NCBI RefSeq assembly: GCF_014284125.1
Contig: NZ_JACOFX010000005.1
Location: 1-64,000 of the forward strand
Source of the DNA: Undibacterium umbellatum
Lineage (GTDB): Bacteria; Pseudomonadota; Gammaproteobacteria; Burkholderiales; Burkholderiaceae_D
Direction: 5' to 3'
Length of the DNA stretch: 64,000 nt
Made by a program: the position numbers and the translations under genes. Below are positions 29,212 through 38,466 of the stretch, in pieces; within the stretch, counting starts at the first letter, position 1; each line of letters begins with the position of its first letter. The notes beneath the pieces were generated by a model. That model had not been told where the DNA came from and ran no database searches. It saw nothing but the letters and a program-made list of their open reading frames with translations.

Positions 29212-30137
29212 GCCAGCAGCGTTTGATGGATCAGCTCGATACCAATCTCTTGCGCGTCCTGCATACCCTGCTGACCGAGCGCAGTGTGACCCGCACCGCC
29301 ATGAAGCTGGGACAGTCGCAACCTGCCATCAGCAATATGCTCAAGCGACTGCGTGAAATCACAGGCGACGCCATTTTGGTACGCGGCAAAAACGGCATGA
29401 CAGCGACAGAGCGCGGTGAAGAACTCTTGTTGCTGGCACGCCAGGGCCTGAATGTACTGGAAAGCATCGCCAGCCCGGCTCCAGCTTTCATGCCCGCCTC
29501 AACCCAACGCATCTTTCACCTCGGTGCACCGGATTACCTGAGTGCCTTGCTGATCCCCCTGATCATAGAAAAACTGCGTGAACAAGCCCCCAATGCTGGC
29601 CTGACCGTACATGCCCTGAATGCCGGTTTTGATTATGCCGCTGGCCTGGAAAGTGGCGAGCTTGACTGCGTTATCGGCAACTGGCCAGACTTGCCACCCC
29701 ACCTGCATCTGGCGCAATTGTTTGAAGATGAAGTGGTGTGCATGGTCAACCGCAAACACCCAGTCGTCAGCAAAGGTTTGTCGATCAAATATTATCTGGA
29801 AATGGCACATCTGGCCCCCACGCCCTACATGATGGGCCACCGCAGCATCATCGACACAGCGCTGGCAGAGCAGGGCTTGAAACGCAAGATACAGATGACC
29901 ATCCCTTATTTCGGCATGGTGCCCTATGTACTCTCACGCACCGACCTCATCTTCACCACCAGCCGCAGCTTTGCCGTGCAATGCGCCAAAGACTGGCCGA
30001 TAGAAGTCCTGCCCATGCCGGTCACCGTACCCAAGATGAAGTTCTTCATGCTCTGGCATGAACGCGCACATGCGGCGGCAGAGGTGCAGTGGTTGAGAAG
30101 GATAGTGGCCGAGGCTTCGGCTAAGGTGATGGTGTAA
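29208..30137 (+). CDS. LysR-family transcriptional regulator
   Basis: A 309-residue LysR protein. The N-terminal winged helix is clear: LDTNLLRVLHTLLTERSVTR, then TAMKLGQSQPAISNMLKRLRE, followed by the effector-binding periplasmic-protein-like domain from about residue 95. The effector domain ends in KFFMLWHERAHAAAEVQWLR, typical of the NodD/DntR/NahR branch. It is translationally coupled to the glutamine amidotransferase gene, which is uncommon for LysR regulators since they are usually divergent from their targets. Confidence 0.92.
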   Translation: MSQQRLMDQLDTNLLRVLHTLLTERSVTRTAMKLGQSQPAISNMLKRLREITGDAILVRGKNGMTATERGEELLLLARQGLNVLESIASPAPAFMPASTQRIFHLGAPDYLSALLIPLIIEKLREQAPNAGLTVHALNAGFDYAAGLESGELDCVIGNWPDLPPHLHLAQLFEDEVVCMVNRKHPVVSKGLSIKYYLEMAHLAPTPYMMGHRSIIDTALAEQGLKRKIQMTIPYFGMVPYVLSRTDLIFTTSRSFAVQCAKDWPIEVLPMPVTVPKMKFFMLWHERAHAAAEVQWLRRIVAEASAKVMV

Positions 30138-30175
30138 AAATATAGATGTAGCTTGAGCCGGGCCTCGTTAGGCTT

Positions 30176-30263
30176 CGCCTTATCAGCCCAACATTGGGGC
30201 TCAGCAAACGTATATCTTATTTAAACGCCGAATGTTGGGCTGATAAGACTTAGCCCAACCTAC
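30176..30263. repeat. Inverted extragenic repeat with TATCAGCCCAACATT arms
   Basis: Arms TTATCAGCCCAACATT (about 30180-30195) and AATGTTGGGCTGATAA (about 30231-30246) are inverted copies; the right side extends into GCCCAACCTAC. It sits between the convergent LysR and BMP genes and could act as a bidirectional transcription block, though it has no T-run. Repeats with the GTAGGTTGGGC motif are common in Proteobacteria. Confidence 0.75.
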
Positions 30264-30303
30264 AGTTCATCTCTTCGTCTTGAAAGGGAACGATGCTCCT
30301 ACA

Positions 30304-31455
30304 TCAACCCGGCACTTTGCCTTCCACACCCTCGACATAAAACTTGATGTCATGCAGGAACTTGTCATCCGCCACTGCATCCTTGCCCAGCACTTCCTTG
30401 CCGATATTATCCTTGATCGGGCCTTTCCAGATCGGGCCTGTGCCATCGATGACGCCCTGGCGTTTGTCGGCGATGAGTTTTTTGACTTCGTCTGACAGGC
30501 TGGTGTTGAAGGCTTTGAGGTCTATCATGTTTTCCTTCAGGCCCCACCAGGTGGTCTCTGATTTCCATGTTTTGTTGAGCACTTCATCCACGCGCTTGGT
30601 GTAGTACACGCCCCAGTCTATGACGGATGCGGCGAGGTGGGCTTTGGCGCCGAACTTGCTCATGTCGCTGTCCCAGCCAAAAGCATACACGCCTTTTTCT
30701 TCTGCAGTTTGCACGACTGCGGCAGAATCAGTGTTTTGCATGAGCACATCCACGCCCTGGCCAATCAGGGTAGTGGCGGCTTCGCGTTCCTTGCCAGGGT
30801 CAAACCATTTGTTGACCCAGACTACCTTGGTGGTGGCCTTGGGGTTCACAGAGCGAGCGCCCAGCGTGAAGGAGTTGATATTGCGCAGCACTTCAGGAAT
30901 AGGAAGAGAGGCAACCACACCCAGCTTGCCAGACTTGCTCATCTTGCCTGCGGCGATACCGGCGAGGTAAGCGCCTTCATAAGTGCGCACATCGTATTGC
31001 GCTAGATTCTCAGCAGTTTTATAACCGGTGGCATGTTCAAACTTCACATCAGGAAAATCCTTGGCGACTTTCAGCATGGCTTCCATGTAACCGAAGGTGG
31101 TGCCGAAAATCACCTTATTGCCCTGGTTAGCCAGGTCGCGGATCACGCGTTCTGCATCAGCAGCGCTTTCTGGTACGTTTTCAACGAAGCTGGTTTTGAC
31201 CTTGTCTCCAAATTTGGCTTCTACTGCCTTGCGGCCAACATCATGGGCATAAGTCCAGCCTGCATCACCGACCGGGCCTACATATACAAAAGCGACTTTC
31301 AGAGGTTCTGCCGCAGCAGGTGCGGCAGCGGTGCTGGCTGGTGCAGACGCTGCTGCGCTGGCGGATTTGCTTGCTTCCTTCTGGCCACAGCCAGCAAGAC
31401 CGACGATAGCCAGGGACAGCGCGGCTGCCAGGGTTTTTCTGCGAGAGATTTTCAT
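30304..31455 (-). CDS. BMP-family nucleoside ABC transporter substrate-binding lipoprotein
   Basis: A 383-residue periplasmic binding lipoprotein: signal peptide with lipobox LAGC (Cys23), an Ala/Ser linker, then the BMP/PnrA fold (VAFVYVGPVGDAGWTYAHDVG, YEGAYLAGIAAGKMSKSGKLG, FGWDSDMSKFG). Members bind purine nucleosides or related bases. It is the last gene of the set ATPase-permease-permease-binding protein on the minus strand, 68 bases after the second permease, where it likely has a separate ribosome-binding site and extra copies by differential mRNA stability. Confidence 0.93.
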   Translation of the reverse strand: MKISRRKTLAAALSLAIVGLAGCGQKEASKSASAAASAPASTAAAPAAAEPLKVAFVYVGPVGDAGWTYAHDVGRKAVEAKFGDKVKTSFVENVPESAADAERVIRDLANQGNKVIFGTTFGYMEAMLKVAKDFPDVKFEHATGYKTAENLAQYDVRTYEGAYLAGIAAGKMSKSGKLGVVASLPIPEVLRNINSFTLGARSVNPKATTKVVWVNKWFDPGKEREAATTLIGQGVDVLMQNTDSAAVVQTAEEKGVYAFGWDSDMSKFGAKAHLAASVIDWGVYYTKRVDEVLNKTWKSETTWWGLKENMIDLKAFNTSLSDEVKKLIADKRQGVIDGTGPIWKGPIKDNIGKEVLGKDAVADDKFLHDIKFYVEGVEGKVPG

Positions 31456-31523
31456 GGATAGCTTCCTTGGTTTGATTTTCAGTTTTATTCAAAAAACGCA
31501 CAGCAAATTACATTAATAGAGAT

Positions 31524-32444
31524 TCAAGCTGACCCCGGACGGAAAGGCTTGCCCAGGGAAGCAGGCATGTTCAGACGTATCCAGTCAGGGTTACGCGAGA
31601 TCAGTACCAGCACGATAATCGTCGCCAGATAGGGCAGCATGGATAAAATTTCCGAGGGTATGGCAATGCCTATCGCCTGGAAATGGAACTGCAATATCGT
31701 CACGCTGCCAAACAGTAAAGCACCCAGCAAGACCCGTGCCGGACGCCAGGTGGCGAAGGTGGTCAGTGCGAGTGCAATCCAGCCGCGCCCTGCAACCAGG
31801 CCTTCTACCCACATCGGTGTATACACGACTGACAGGTAAGCCCCAGCGATACCGCAGCAGGCACCGCTGAACAGCAGGGCCAGATAACGTATCTTGCGCA
31901 CAGGGTAACCCAGGGCATGCGCAGATTCTGGCGATTCACCTACTGCCCGCAAGACCAGGCCAGCACGGCTGCGGTACAAGAACCAGATGATGCCGCCACA
32001 CAGCAAAAGACCAAAATACACTGCCAGATGCTGGTCAAACAAGGCCTTGCCGAGGAAGGGGATGTCCGATAAAAACGGGATGCCATGTGGCCCTGCAGGC
32101 AGGGACTGACCGACAAAAGACTGCCCTATGAAGGCCGACAGGCCTGCCCCAAAGATGGACAGCGCCAGACCAGTTGCCACCTGGTTGGTCACCAGCACCA
32201 GTGCCAGCCAGGCAAACAAAGTCGCCATCAGCATGCCAGCAATAGCGCCAGCAACAAAACCCAGCCAGGGCATATGGGTCTGGTGGGCGACCGCAAAACC
32301 GGTGATGGCCGCCACCAGCATCATGCCTTCGGCACCAAGATTGAGCACGCCTGCACGCTCATTGATCAACAGACCCAAAGCGGCGATCAATAGCGGTGTA
32401 CCGGAATTGATGGAGGCGGCGATAAGTGCAGCAAAATTTTCCAT
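31524..32444 (-). CDS. Nucleoside-type ABC transporter permease (second)
   Basis: A 306-residue BPD_transp_2 permease with about eight to nine hydrophobic helices, opening with SINSGTPLLIAALGLLINERAGVLNLGAEG, the segment by which the nucleoside permeases of the NupQ/YufQ type are recognised. It pairs with the first permease (six bases between the genes) to form the inner-membrane channel. A transporter for purine nucleosides is the family expectation. Confidence 0.93.
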   Translation of the reverse strand: MENFAALIAASINSGTPLLIAALGLLINERAGVLNLGAEGMMLVAAITGFAVAHQTHMPWLGFVAGAIAGMLMATLFAWLALVLVTNQVATGLALSIFGAGLSAFIGQSFVGQSLPAGPHGIPFLSDIPFLGKALFDQHLAVYFGLLLCGGIIWFLYRSRAGLVLRAVGESPESAHALGYPVRKIRYLALLFSGACCGIAGAYLSVVYTPMWVEGLVAGRGWIALALTTFATWRPARVLLGALLFGSVTILQFHFQAIGIAIPSEILSMLPYLATIIVLVLISRNPDWIRLNMPASLGKPFRPGSA

Positions 32445-32450
32445 GGTCGC

Positions 32451-33518
32451 TTATTTCTGCCAACGCAGGCGGTAATTAATCAGGGTATCGCATGCAAGCA
32501 GCAAAAACAGCAGCATGCCTTGGAACAGGCCAGTGATGGCAGAAGGCAGGCCCAGGCGCGATTGCGCCATCTCGCCACCAAGGTAAAACAGCGACAGCAC
32601 CAGGCCACCAAAGATGGTGCCTATGGGATTCAAGCGACCTATAAAGGCGACGATGATGGCAGCAAAACCATAGCCAGGCGAGATCGAAGGCAAGACCTGG
32701 CCTATGGGCCCGGCCACTTCAAATGCGCCCGCCATGCCAGCGAAACCACCGGATATCAGCAAGGATGTCCACAAGGCACGGCGACTGGAGAAGCCTGCAT
32801 AACGTGCTGCCAACGGTGCCAGACCACCCACGGTCAATCTATAACCAGCAAAGCTGCGGTAGACAAATATCGCCATCAAGCCACTGGCAACCAGCATCAC
32901 AATAAAGCCTATATGCAAGCGGCTGCCCGAGAACAGGTGCGGCAGCAGATAATCGCTGGAAAATACTTTGGACTGTGGAAAGTTCATGCCATGTGGGTCT
33001 TTCAGCGGGCCATTGACGGCGTACATCAGTAGCAATTGCGCGATATAAGTCAGCATTAGCGATACCAAAATTTCATTGGCATTAAAGCGGTCACGCAACA
33101 AGGCTGTGATGGATGCCCACAAAGCACCGCCGACTACACCAGCGCAGCTTGCCAGCAACAAAACCATGCCGCCCGACAAACCTGGTGTGCCTGTGTCAAA
33201 AAATAGTATAGTGCTGCCAGCGGCCAGGCCACCGGCGATCAACTGCCCCTCAGCACCAATGTTCCAGACATTGGCACGGTAACAGACCGACAGCCCTAGT
33301 GCGCACAAGACCAGTGGCGTCGTCTTCAGTAGCAGTTCAGCGATGGCTGCCTTGCTGCGTATCGGTTCTATCAAAAATACCTGCAAGCCAGTCAAAGGAT
33401 TTTTACCCAGTGCCATGAACAGCAGGGCACCGAAAAAGATCGTCAGCAACAAAGCCAGTACAGGAGAAAGATAAGCCATGCTGCGCGAGCTGGCGGCACG
33501 CAATTCCAGCTTAAGCAT
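32451..33518 (-). CDS. Nucleoside-type ABC transporter permease (first)
   Basis: A 355-residue BPD_transp_2 permease with about ten hydrophobic segments; the conserved ANVWNIGAEGQLIAGGLAAG is near residue 80-100. The frame opens at 33623, but the ATG at 33518 (MLKLELRAASS) is used because the upstream part lies inside the ATPase gene and has no membrane features. The start overlaps the ATPase stop by eight bases, so the two are coupled. Confidence 0.92.
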   Translation of the reverse strand: MLKLELRAASSRSMAYLSPVLALLLTIFFGALLFMALGKNPLTGLQVFLIEPIRSKAAIAELLLKTTPLVLCALGLSVCYRANVWNIGAEGQLIAGGLAAGSTILFFDTGTPGLSGGMVLLLASCAGVVGGALWASITALLRDRFNANEILVSLMLTYIAQLLLMYAVNGPLKDPHGMNFPQSKVFSSDYLLPHLFSGSRLHIGFIVMLVASGLMAIFVYRSFAGYRLTVGGLAPLAARYAGFSSRRALWTSLLISGGFAGMAGAFEVAGPIGQVLPSISPGYGFAAIIVAFIGRLNPIGTIFGGLVLSLFYLGGEMAQSRLGLPSAITGLFQGMLLFLLLACDTLINYRLRWQK

Positions 33519-35127
33519 GCTCACCCCGCTCGTTGCTGTATGGTTTCTTTTTGCGGCTGCCGCTGCTACCGGTTTTACCGAGGGACACAGTTTCTGCCGT
33601 TGTCCATTCTTCCCACAAACCACTCATCCACAATCCTATCTTTTCCCTGGTCGCGCTGGCTGTTGCTATCGATGGCGACAAACGGCCTTTTGCGATGACA
33701 TGCATGCGGTCACATAATTCAAACAATTCATCAAGTTCTTCAGAAATCACCAGCACCGCGCAACCAGCTTGCTTGAGCTTGCGTATCTCATCATGGATTT
33801 GCGCTGCCGCACCCACATCCACGCCCCAGGTTGGCTGGGCGACGATGAAGACATCGGGCTGGCGTGTGATTTCACGGCCAACAATAAATTTTTGCAGATT
33901 ACCACCCGACAGGCTACGCGCCAGTGCCGCAGGCCCGCCCGCCTTGACGCGGAAGCGGGCGATAATATCGGCCGCTGCCTGTATCGTATGGCGAAAATTG
34001 ATCATGCCCTTAGTGACGAAGGGCGCATGCTGGTGCGACAATAGCATATTGGCTGTCAGGCTCATTTCGGGTACTGCGCCACGGCCCAAGCGCTCTTCCG
34101 GCACCAGACTTTGCCCCAGTTTACGCCTGCTCTCAGGGCCACGGTTGCCAACTGGTTTGCCTTTCAGTTCTATCATTTGCGGCGCAGCGCGCCTGTCTTC
34201 ACCAGAAAGTGCAGCCAGTAATTCTTGCTGGCCATTACCAGACACACCTGCAATGCCTACAATTTCGCCGCCAAATAATTCCAGTTGTATGTCTTCGAGG
34301 GCCGTGGCAAAGGCATGCGCCTTGGGCAGGCTTAATTGATGTATGCGCAAACGCGATTCACCCAGGGTCACTGGCTCAGTATGGGCAGATGGCGGCAAGT
34401 CTTCACCTATCATCATGCGCGACAGGCTGGCAGCAGTTTCTTGCGCCGGGTCGCAATGCCCGGTGACCTTGCCGGCACGCATGACGGTGGCGCTGTGGCA
34501 AAGCTCACGGATTTCATCTAGCTTGTGGCTGATATACAGGATGCTGCAGCCCTCGGATGCAATCTTGCGCAAGGTGACAAACAGTTTTTGTACCGCTTGC
34601 GGCGTCAGTACCGATGTTGGTTCATCGAGTATCAGCAATTGCGGTTTGGTCAGCAGGGCGCGCACGATTTCCACACGCTGTCTTTCTCCGACTGACAAGG
34701 TGTGTACGTGGCGGTGCGGTTCCAGTTCCAGGCCATAGTTTTCACCGGTCCTGGCGATTTGCTCGGCCAGCTCCAGCATATTCACATTCTGGTCCAGGCC
34801 CAGGGCGATGTTCTCAGCCACTGTCAACGTATCGAAGAGTGAAAAATGCTGGAACACCATGGCAATGCCCAGTTTGCGCGCATCTTGCGGTGTCGCCACT
34901 TTGACTTCCTGTCCATTCCAGCGCACCGTGCCTGAATCAGGCTTGACGGCACCAAAGATGATCTTCATCAGCGTCGATTTGCCTGCACCATTCTCACCCA
35001 GCACCGCATGAATTTCGCCCGGCGCAACCTGTAACCTGACACCATCATTGGCAATAACGGCCGGATAGCGTTTACAGATGTCGGTCAGTTCCAGCCTGGG
35101 CAATATGGGTGAAGCAGCAGAAGTCAC
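33511..35127 (-). CDS. Nucleoside-type ABC transporter ATP-binding protein, two domains
   Basis: A 538-residue protein with two tandem ABC ATPase domains, as in sugar (RbsA/MglA) and nucleoside importers. Domain 1: Walker A GENGAGKST (about 45-53), signature LSVGERQRVEI, Walker B LLILDEPTSVL. Domain 2: degenerate Walker A GVSGNGQQELL, signature LSGGNLQKFIVGRE, Walker B DVFIVAQPTWG, with the usual Asp-Glu changed to Ala-Gln; such a degenerate second site is the rule in this subfamily. It is the first gene of the operon and powers import together with the two permeases. Its promoter must lie in 35128-35300. Confidence 0.93.
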   Translation of the reverse strand: MTSAASPILPRLELTDICKRYPAVIANDGVRLQVAPGEIHAVLGENGAGKSTLMKIIFGAVKPDSGTVRWNGQEVKVATPQDARKLGIAMVFQHFSLFDTLTVAENIALGLDQNVNMLELAEQIARTGENYGLELEPHRHVHTLSVGERQRVEIVRALLTKPQLLILDEPTSVLTPQAVQKLFVTLRKIASEGCSILYISHKLDEIRELCHSATVMRAGKVTGHCDPAQETAASLSRMMIGEDLPPSAHTEPVTLGESRLRIHQLSLPKAHAFATALEDIQLELFGGEIVGIAGVSGNGQQELLAALSGEDRRAAPQMIELKGKPVGNRGPESRRKLGQSLVPEERLGRGAVPEMSLTANMLLSHQHAPFVTKGMINFRHTIQAAADIIARFRVKAGGPAALARSLSGGNLQKFIVGREITRQPDVFIVAQPTWGVDVGAAAQIHDEIRKLKQAGCAVLVISEELDELFELCDRMHVIAKGRLSPSIATASATREKIGLWMSGLWEEWTTAETVSLGKTGSSGSRKKKPYSNERGEHA

Positions 35128-35610
35128 GTTGACCTTTCCATCTGGTGTTTGAAATTCTAGAGTAGGGAGTAAGTCCGTCTGTTCACATCACGTTCAGGAC
35201 ATGTTGGACATTTGCCTGACATTATAAGTGGCTGTCGCGCACATTTTCAAAATCTATCTGTCATTTGGTACAAGGTGGAATTTGTTTGCCTGAAATCAAA
35301 TTGGAAGAAATCGTTTAAATTTTTCATCTGATGGCTATACGTTGTTTTCCAGCATCAACAACATTGCCTGCGCACAAAATTTTGTGGATGCGCTATTTGG
35401 CGCCTAGCCCTCAAGGCAAGTGAAGCAAACTTAGCTTGAGTAGCAGGCTTTATAGGGAGGAGGAAGAGAAGAGAAACATCCATGGTGATGTTCTTCTTCT
35501 ATGCAGCTAACTGGATGGTGTAGAAAATAGGGCGTGAAAGCTTAATAGTAGCTGCACTCTGCATTTAACCTCTATCAAGTATTCGATTCAGTCAGACGGT
35601 TACTCTTGCT
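35128..35610. other. Gene-free stretch of about 480 bases
   Basis: Located between the nucleoside ABC operon (its promoter side) and the 3' end of the small lipoprotein gene. I see no coding frame with support, no terminator and no repeat. The first 150 bases upstream of 35127 should hold the operon promoter. The purine-rich stretch at about 35455-35480 (GGGAGGAGGAAGAGAAGAG) is notable but unexplained. Confidence 0.5.
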
Positions 35611-36144
35611 TTATTGCTTGACAAAAACTGGTTGGTCTACCAATCCTGCTCCCGGTGTATATACAGACGCGGCTGTATTTATCCGCTTGGCAGGCGTGCT
35701 GCCATCTGCGCCAGTCGCAGGGTTGGGTAAAGGCAATTTAAACTTGGTTCCCAACAAAGCATAGCCGGTGTATTGAGTAGTACCGTTCGAAGTGATATCC
35801 AGTGTTTTGTAGGATTCAGTGCCAGAAGTCAAATAAATGTCGCCCGTTTTGAAAATTCCCGTCAGGCTATCATTTTGGATGAAGCCTCCAGTGTTACCGG
35901 TAAGGATGGCGCAAACTTCCTTCTTGCCGGTGATAGCGTTGCCTGAGAAAGTAAAAGTGGTACGTGTCTCATACGCGCCATGGATGTCTAAACCGCAGGC
36001 AGTTCCAGTGGTATGGCTCCCCGTGGAGTAGACCCATGTTCCTTCAAGTTCGGAGACAGTTGGGGTTGTCGTGGTGTTAGGAGTAGAGGAACCTCCGCCA
36101 CAGGCAGTAAGGCAGGCAATGAATAGGAGGGATAGTTTTTTCAT
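35611..36144 (-). CDS. Small secreted lipoprotein, unknown function
   Basis: A 177-residue protein with a lipoprotein signal (MKKLSLLFIACLTAC, lipobox LTAC, Cys15) and a GGGSSTPNTTTTPT linker. The mature part is Thr/Gly-rich with alternating beta-strand character (TWVYSTGSHTTGTACGLDIHG, CAILTGNTGG), including two cysteines that could form a disulfide. No family recognised; an outer-membrane-anchored or surface protein is likely. Confidence 0.7.
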   Translation of the reverse strand: MKKLSLLFIACLTACGGGSSTPNTTTTPTVSELEGTWVYSTGSHTTGTACGLDIHGAYETRTTFTFSGNAITGKKEVCAILTGNTGGFIQNDSLTGIFKTGDIYLTSGTESYKTLDITSNGTTQYTGYALLGTKFKLPLPNPATGADGSTPAKRINTAASVYTPGAGLVDQPVFVKQ

Positions 36145-36299
36145 AGGGCGGGTCTAAATACGAATTAGCAAATGTTACATAAAAATGGGATGCAAAATGT
36201 ATCACATATAAGCAGAAATGGTGCTGACGCGCGTCAATGTTCTCGCTTGGGTATAGAATAATCCTTAATAATCAAAGGATTTGCCGTATTTTCTAGCGC

Positions 36300-37127
36300 A
36301 TGGACAAACCAGCCACTTTCCGTGACGATGCCCGTTTCTGGCGCAGCCCGCTGCTGCCGGATGCTGAGTTGCTGACCGCTGAATACTTTGCCCAGGAATT
36401 TGCTCCGCACTGGCATGAAAGCTTTTCCATCCCCGTCATACAGTCTGGCGCACAAACTTACCGCTATCGCGGCACCCGCTGCCTGGCCACGGTTGGCTGC
36501 ATCGCAGCCATCAATCCCGGCGAAGTGCATACCGGCGAAAGGGCAACCGAACATGGCTGGGCCTACCGCGCGTTTTACCCGTCCGTAGACTGGATGCAGC
36601 AACTCGCCAGCGACATGGCGGGAAGCGCTGTTGGTGTTCCCTGGTTGCCGGATGGAGTCATTGAAGATGCCGAGGTCTCCACCCAACTGGCATATGCCCA
36701 TCGTTTGCTGGAAGCAGGTAGTGATCCCCTGGCAGCAGAAAACGCCCTGACCGCAGGCTTTGCCCTCATGCTGTCCCGCTACGCCCGCACCCGCCCGACC
36801 ATTCAGACTATTTTGCCCGATGCCGTCAGGGTAGAGATGATGAAGTCCAGACTCAGCGACGACCTCAGCACATCCATCAGCCTGACCGAGCTGGCACAAG
36901 AGGTTGGCCTGTCCAGCTTCTACGCCGCCCGTTTGTTTTCCCGCACTACTGGCATGCCACCGCATGCCTGGCGTAATCAGCTGAGACTGAACCGCGCGCA
37001 GAGTTTGCTGCGGCAGAATCTGTCGGTGACTGAGATTGCGACCATGATAGGGTTTGCGGACCAGAGTCATTTCACGCGGCATTTTAAAAGGGCGTTTGGG
37101 GTAGCACCGGGCAGATGGCGGGTTTGA
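36300..37127 (+). CDS. AraC-family transcriptional regulator (AraC-binding cupin type)
   Basis: A 275-residue regulator: N-terminal cupin (HWHESFSIPVIQSGAQTYRYRG, INPGEVHTGE) and C-terminal double helix-turn-helix from about 185 (SLTELAQEVGLSSFYAARLFSRTTG; TEIATMIGFADQSHFTRHFKRAFG). Regulators of this build (AraC-ligand, 'AraC_binding') are often placed next to the AzlCD or LysE exporters they control; here azlC follows about 600 bases downstream on the same strand, so a link is plausible but the gap is large. Confidence 0.9.
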   Translation: MDKPATFRDDARFWRSPLLPDAELLTAEYFAQEFAPHWHESFSIPVIQSGAQTYRYRGTRCLATVGCIAAINPGEVHTGERATEHGWAYRAFYPSVDWMQQLASDMAGSAVGVPWLPDGVIEDAEVSTQLAYAHRLLEAGSDPLAAENALTAGFALMLSRYARTRPTIQTILPDAVRVEMMKSRLSDDLSTSISLTELAQEVGLSSFYAARLFSRTTGMPPHAWRNQLRLNRAQSLLRQNLSVTEIATMIGFADQSHFTRHFKRAFGVAPGRWRV

Positions 37128-37225
37128 AATTATTAAGGCCAATGATAGATTTACTTTACCTACAGCTATTTGACACATAGGTTGTGTTGACGTTGGGGTT
37201 GTTGTTGCTTTTGATGTTTGTAGTT

Positions 37226-37435
37226 CCGATGTGTCGATGCCTTTGCTGCGAGACAGAAAATGGATTAAGAAATGACCGTTGTTTGAGCGAAGCGAGTTTC
37301 GGGCATTTCCCATTTTTTGACTTGCAGCAAAGGGGCCCCCTTTAGGGGGCAGCGACGCCTCGGTCGCCTTCTTTGACTTACTTTTCTTGGCGAGACAAGA
37401 AAAGTGAGTAGCCACCGGGCTACCCCCGGCCTGCA
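37226..37435. repeat. Structured intergenic repeat-like block
   Basis: Between the AraC and azlC genes. Three hairpins follow each other: GGGCCCCC/GGGGGC (about 37334-37352), CTTTTCTTG/CAAGAAAAG (about 37382-37407) and a Gly-rich CCGGGC-type arm (37413-37430). The text GAGCGAAGCGAGTTTCGG and AAGAAAAGTGAGTAG resembles repeats I have seen between genes in Oxalobacteraceae and Comamonadaceae. No T-run follows, so it is not a simple terminator. Confidence 0.5.
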
Positions 37436-37528
37436 ATCGTGAATAACGTGTGGAGATATCTAGAAATCTAGCTCGTAAATCTACGATTCTGAGTTTAATG
37501 TATTGCACGGCATGCTAGGAACGCCCAT

Positions 37529-37559
37529 GGATTCCAGCCAAAATCACGCTGGAATGACG
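37529..37559. repeat. Short palindromic extragenic repeat, copy 3 (diverged)
   Basis: GGATTCCAGC ... GCTGGAATGACG with a 9-base loop; the same GGAT and ATGACG ends as copies at 15440 and 16847. Confidence 0.65.
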
Positions 37560-37722
37560 TAACTAGCATGTAGAGTCATTTAGTTTACTTTCAGCAAGGT
37601 AAGGTACATAAGTAAATTTTTTATTTCAAATAACGCCCCCAAACCGCAAGAACGTACAAGCCCTTTCCCCAATTTACAGGCAAGATCCCATTCAATCGCC
37701 ATCCGCAATATGGAATCAGCAC

Positions 37723-38466
37723 ATGCCTACCGCTACCCCTACCCGATTAAACCACTTCACCGCTGGCGTCCGCGACACCGTCCCCATGCTTATTGGTGCA
37801 GCCCCTTTCGGCATGATCTTTGGGACCCTGGTCGCCACAGCACAAATGCAAGCCTGGCAAGGGCAATTGATGTCGCTGGCGGTGTTTGCAGGCTCTAGCC
37901 AGTTCATCGCCACGGGTCTCATCGCCAGTCATACTGGCATGCTGGTGATATGGCTGGCGACTTTTATCGTTAATTTGCGACATATGCTGTATGCGGCTGC
38001 TCTGATGCCACATGTGCGTCATTTACCGAGGCGCTGGCGCTGGGGACTGGGCTTTTTGCTGACGGATGAAACTTTTGCCGTGGTTGATCGCTATTACCGA
38101 CAGCATCCTCAGGATGCCTTGGGGCATTGGTATTTCCTGGGCTCTGGCTTGTCCATGTACGTCAACTGGCAAACTTGGACGCTGATAGGCCTGATGTTTG
38201 GGGCGATATTCCCGCAATTACAGACCCTGGGTCTGGACTTTGCCATGGTGGCAACTTTTATTGCGATAGTTGTGCCGCAATTGTTCAAACGTCCACATTT
38301 GCTGGCCGCCATCGTTGCTGGAAGCACAGCTTATGCTTTGCAACATTTGCCTTACAAACTGGGCTTGCTGGTGGCGATTGCTTTTGGGGTGGCGACGGGC
38401 ATGCTGGTGTCGCGCTTCACCAGGCAAGATAATAAGCAAGAACAAATCACCGCGGAGCAGGCATGA
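37723..38466 (+). CDS. azlC: AzlC-family branched-chain amino acid exporter subunit
   Basis: A 247-residue inner-membrane protein. The family signature PMLIGAAPFGMIFGTLVATAQM appears near residues 18-40, and about seven hydrophobic helices follow. AzlC with its small partner AzlD exports branched-chain amino acids or analogues. The gene overlaps azlD by four bases (ATGA), so the two are coupled. Confidence 0.93.
   Translation: MPTATPTRLNHFTAGVRDTVPMLIGAAPFGMIFGTLVATAQMQAWQGQLMSLAVFAGSSQFIATGLIASHTGMLVIWLATFIVNLRHMLYAAALMPHVRHLPRRWRWGLGFLLTDETFAVVDRYYRQHPQDALGHWYFLGSGLSMYVNWQTWTLIGLMFGAIFPQLQTLGLDFAMVATFIAIVVPQLFKRPHLLAAIVAGSTAYALQHLPYKLGLLVAIAFGVATGMLVSRFTRQDNKQEQITAEQA

Noticed and set aside
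33740..33870. Defective second ATPase domain in the nucleoside ABC protein as a sign of a pseudogene
   Set aside because: A degenerate second nucleotide-binding site is usual for this subfamily, and the frame is intact.
36234..37508. 424-codon minus-strand ORF over the AraC gene
   Set aside because: The plus strand holds the recognisable AraC regulator with both helix-turn-helix motifs; the minus-strand frame is its antisense shadow.
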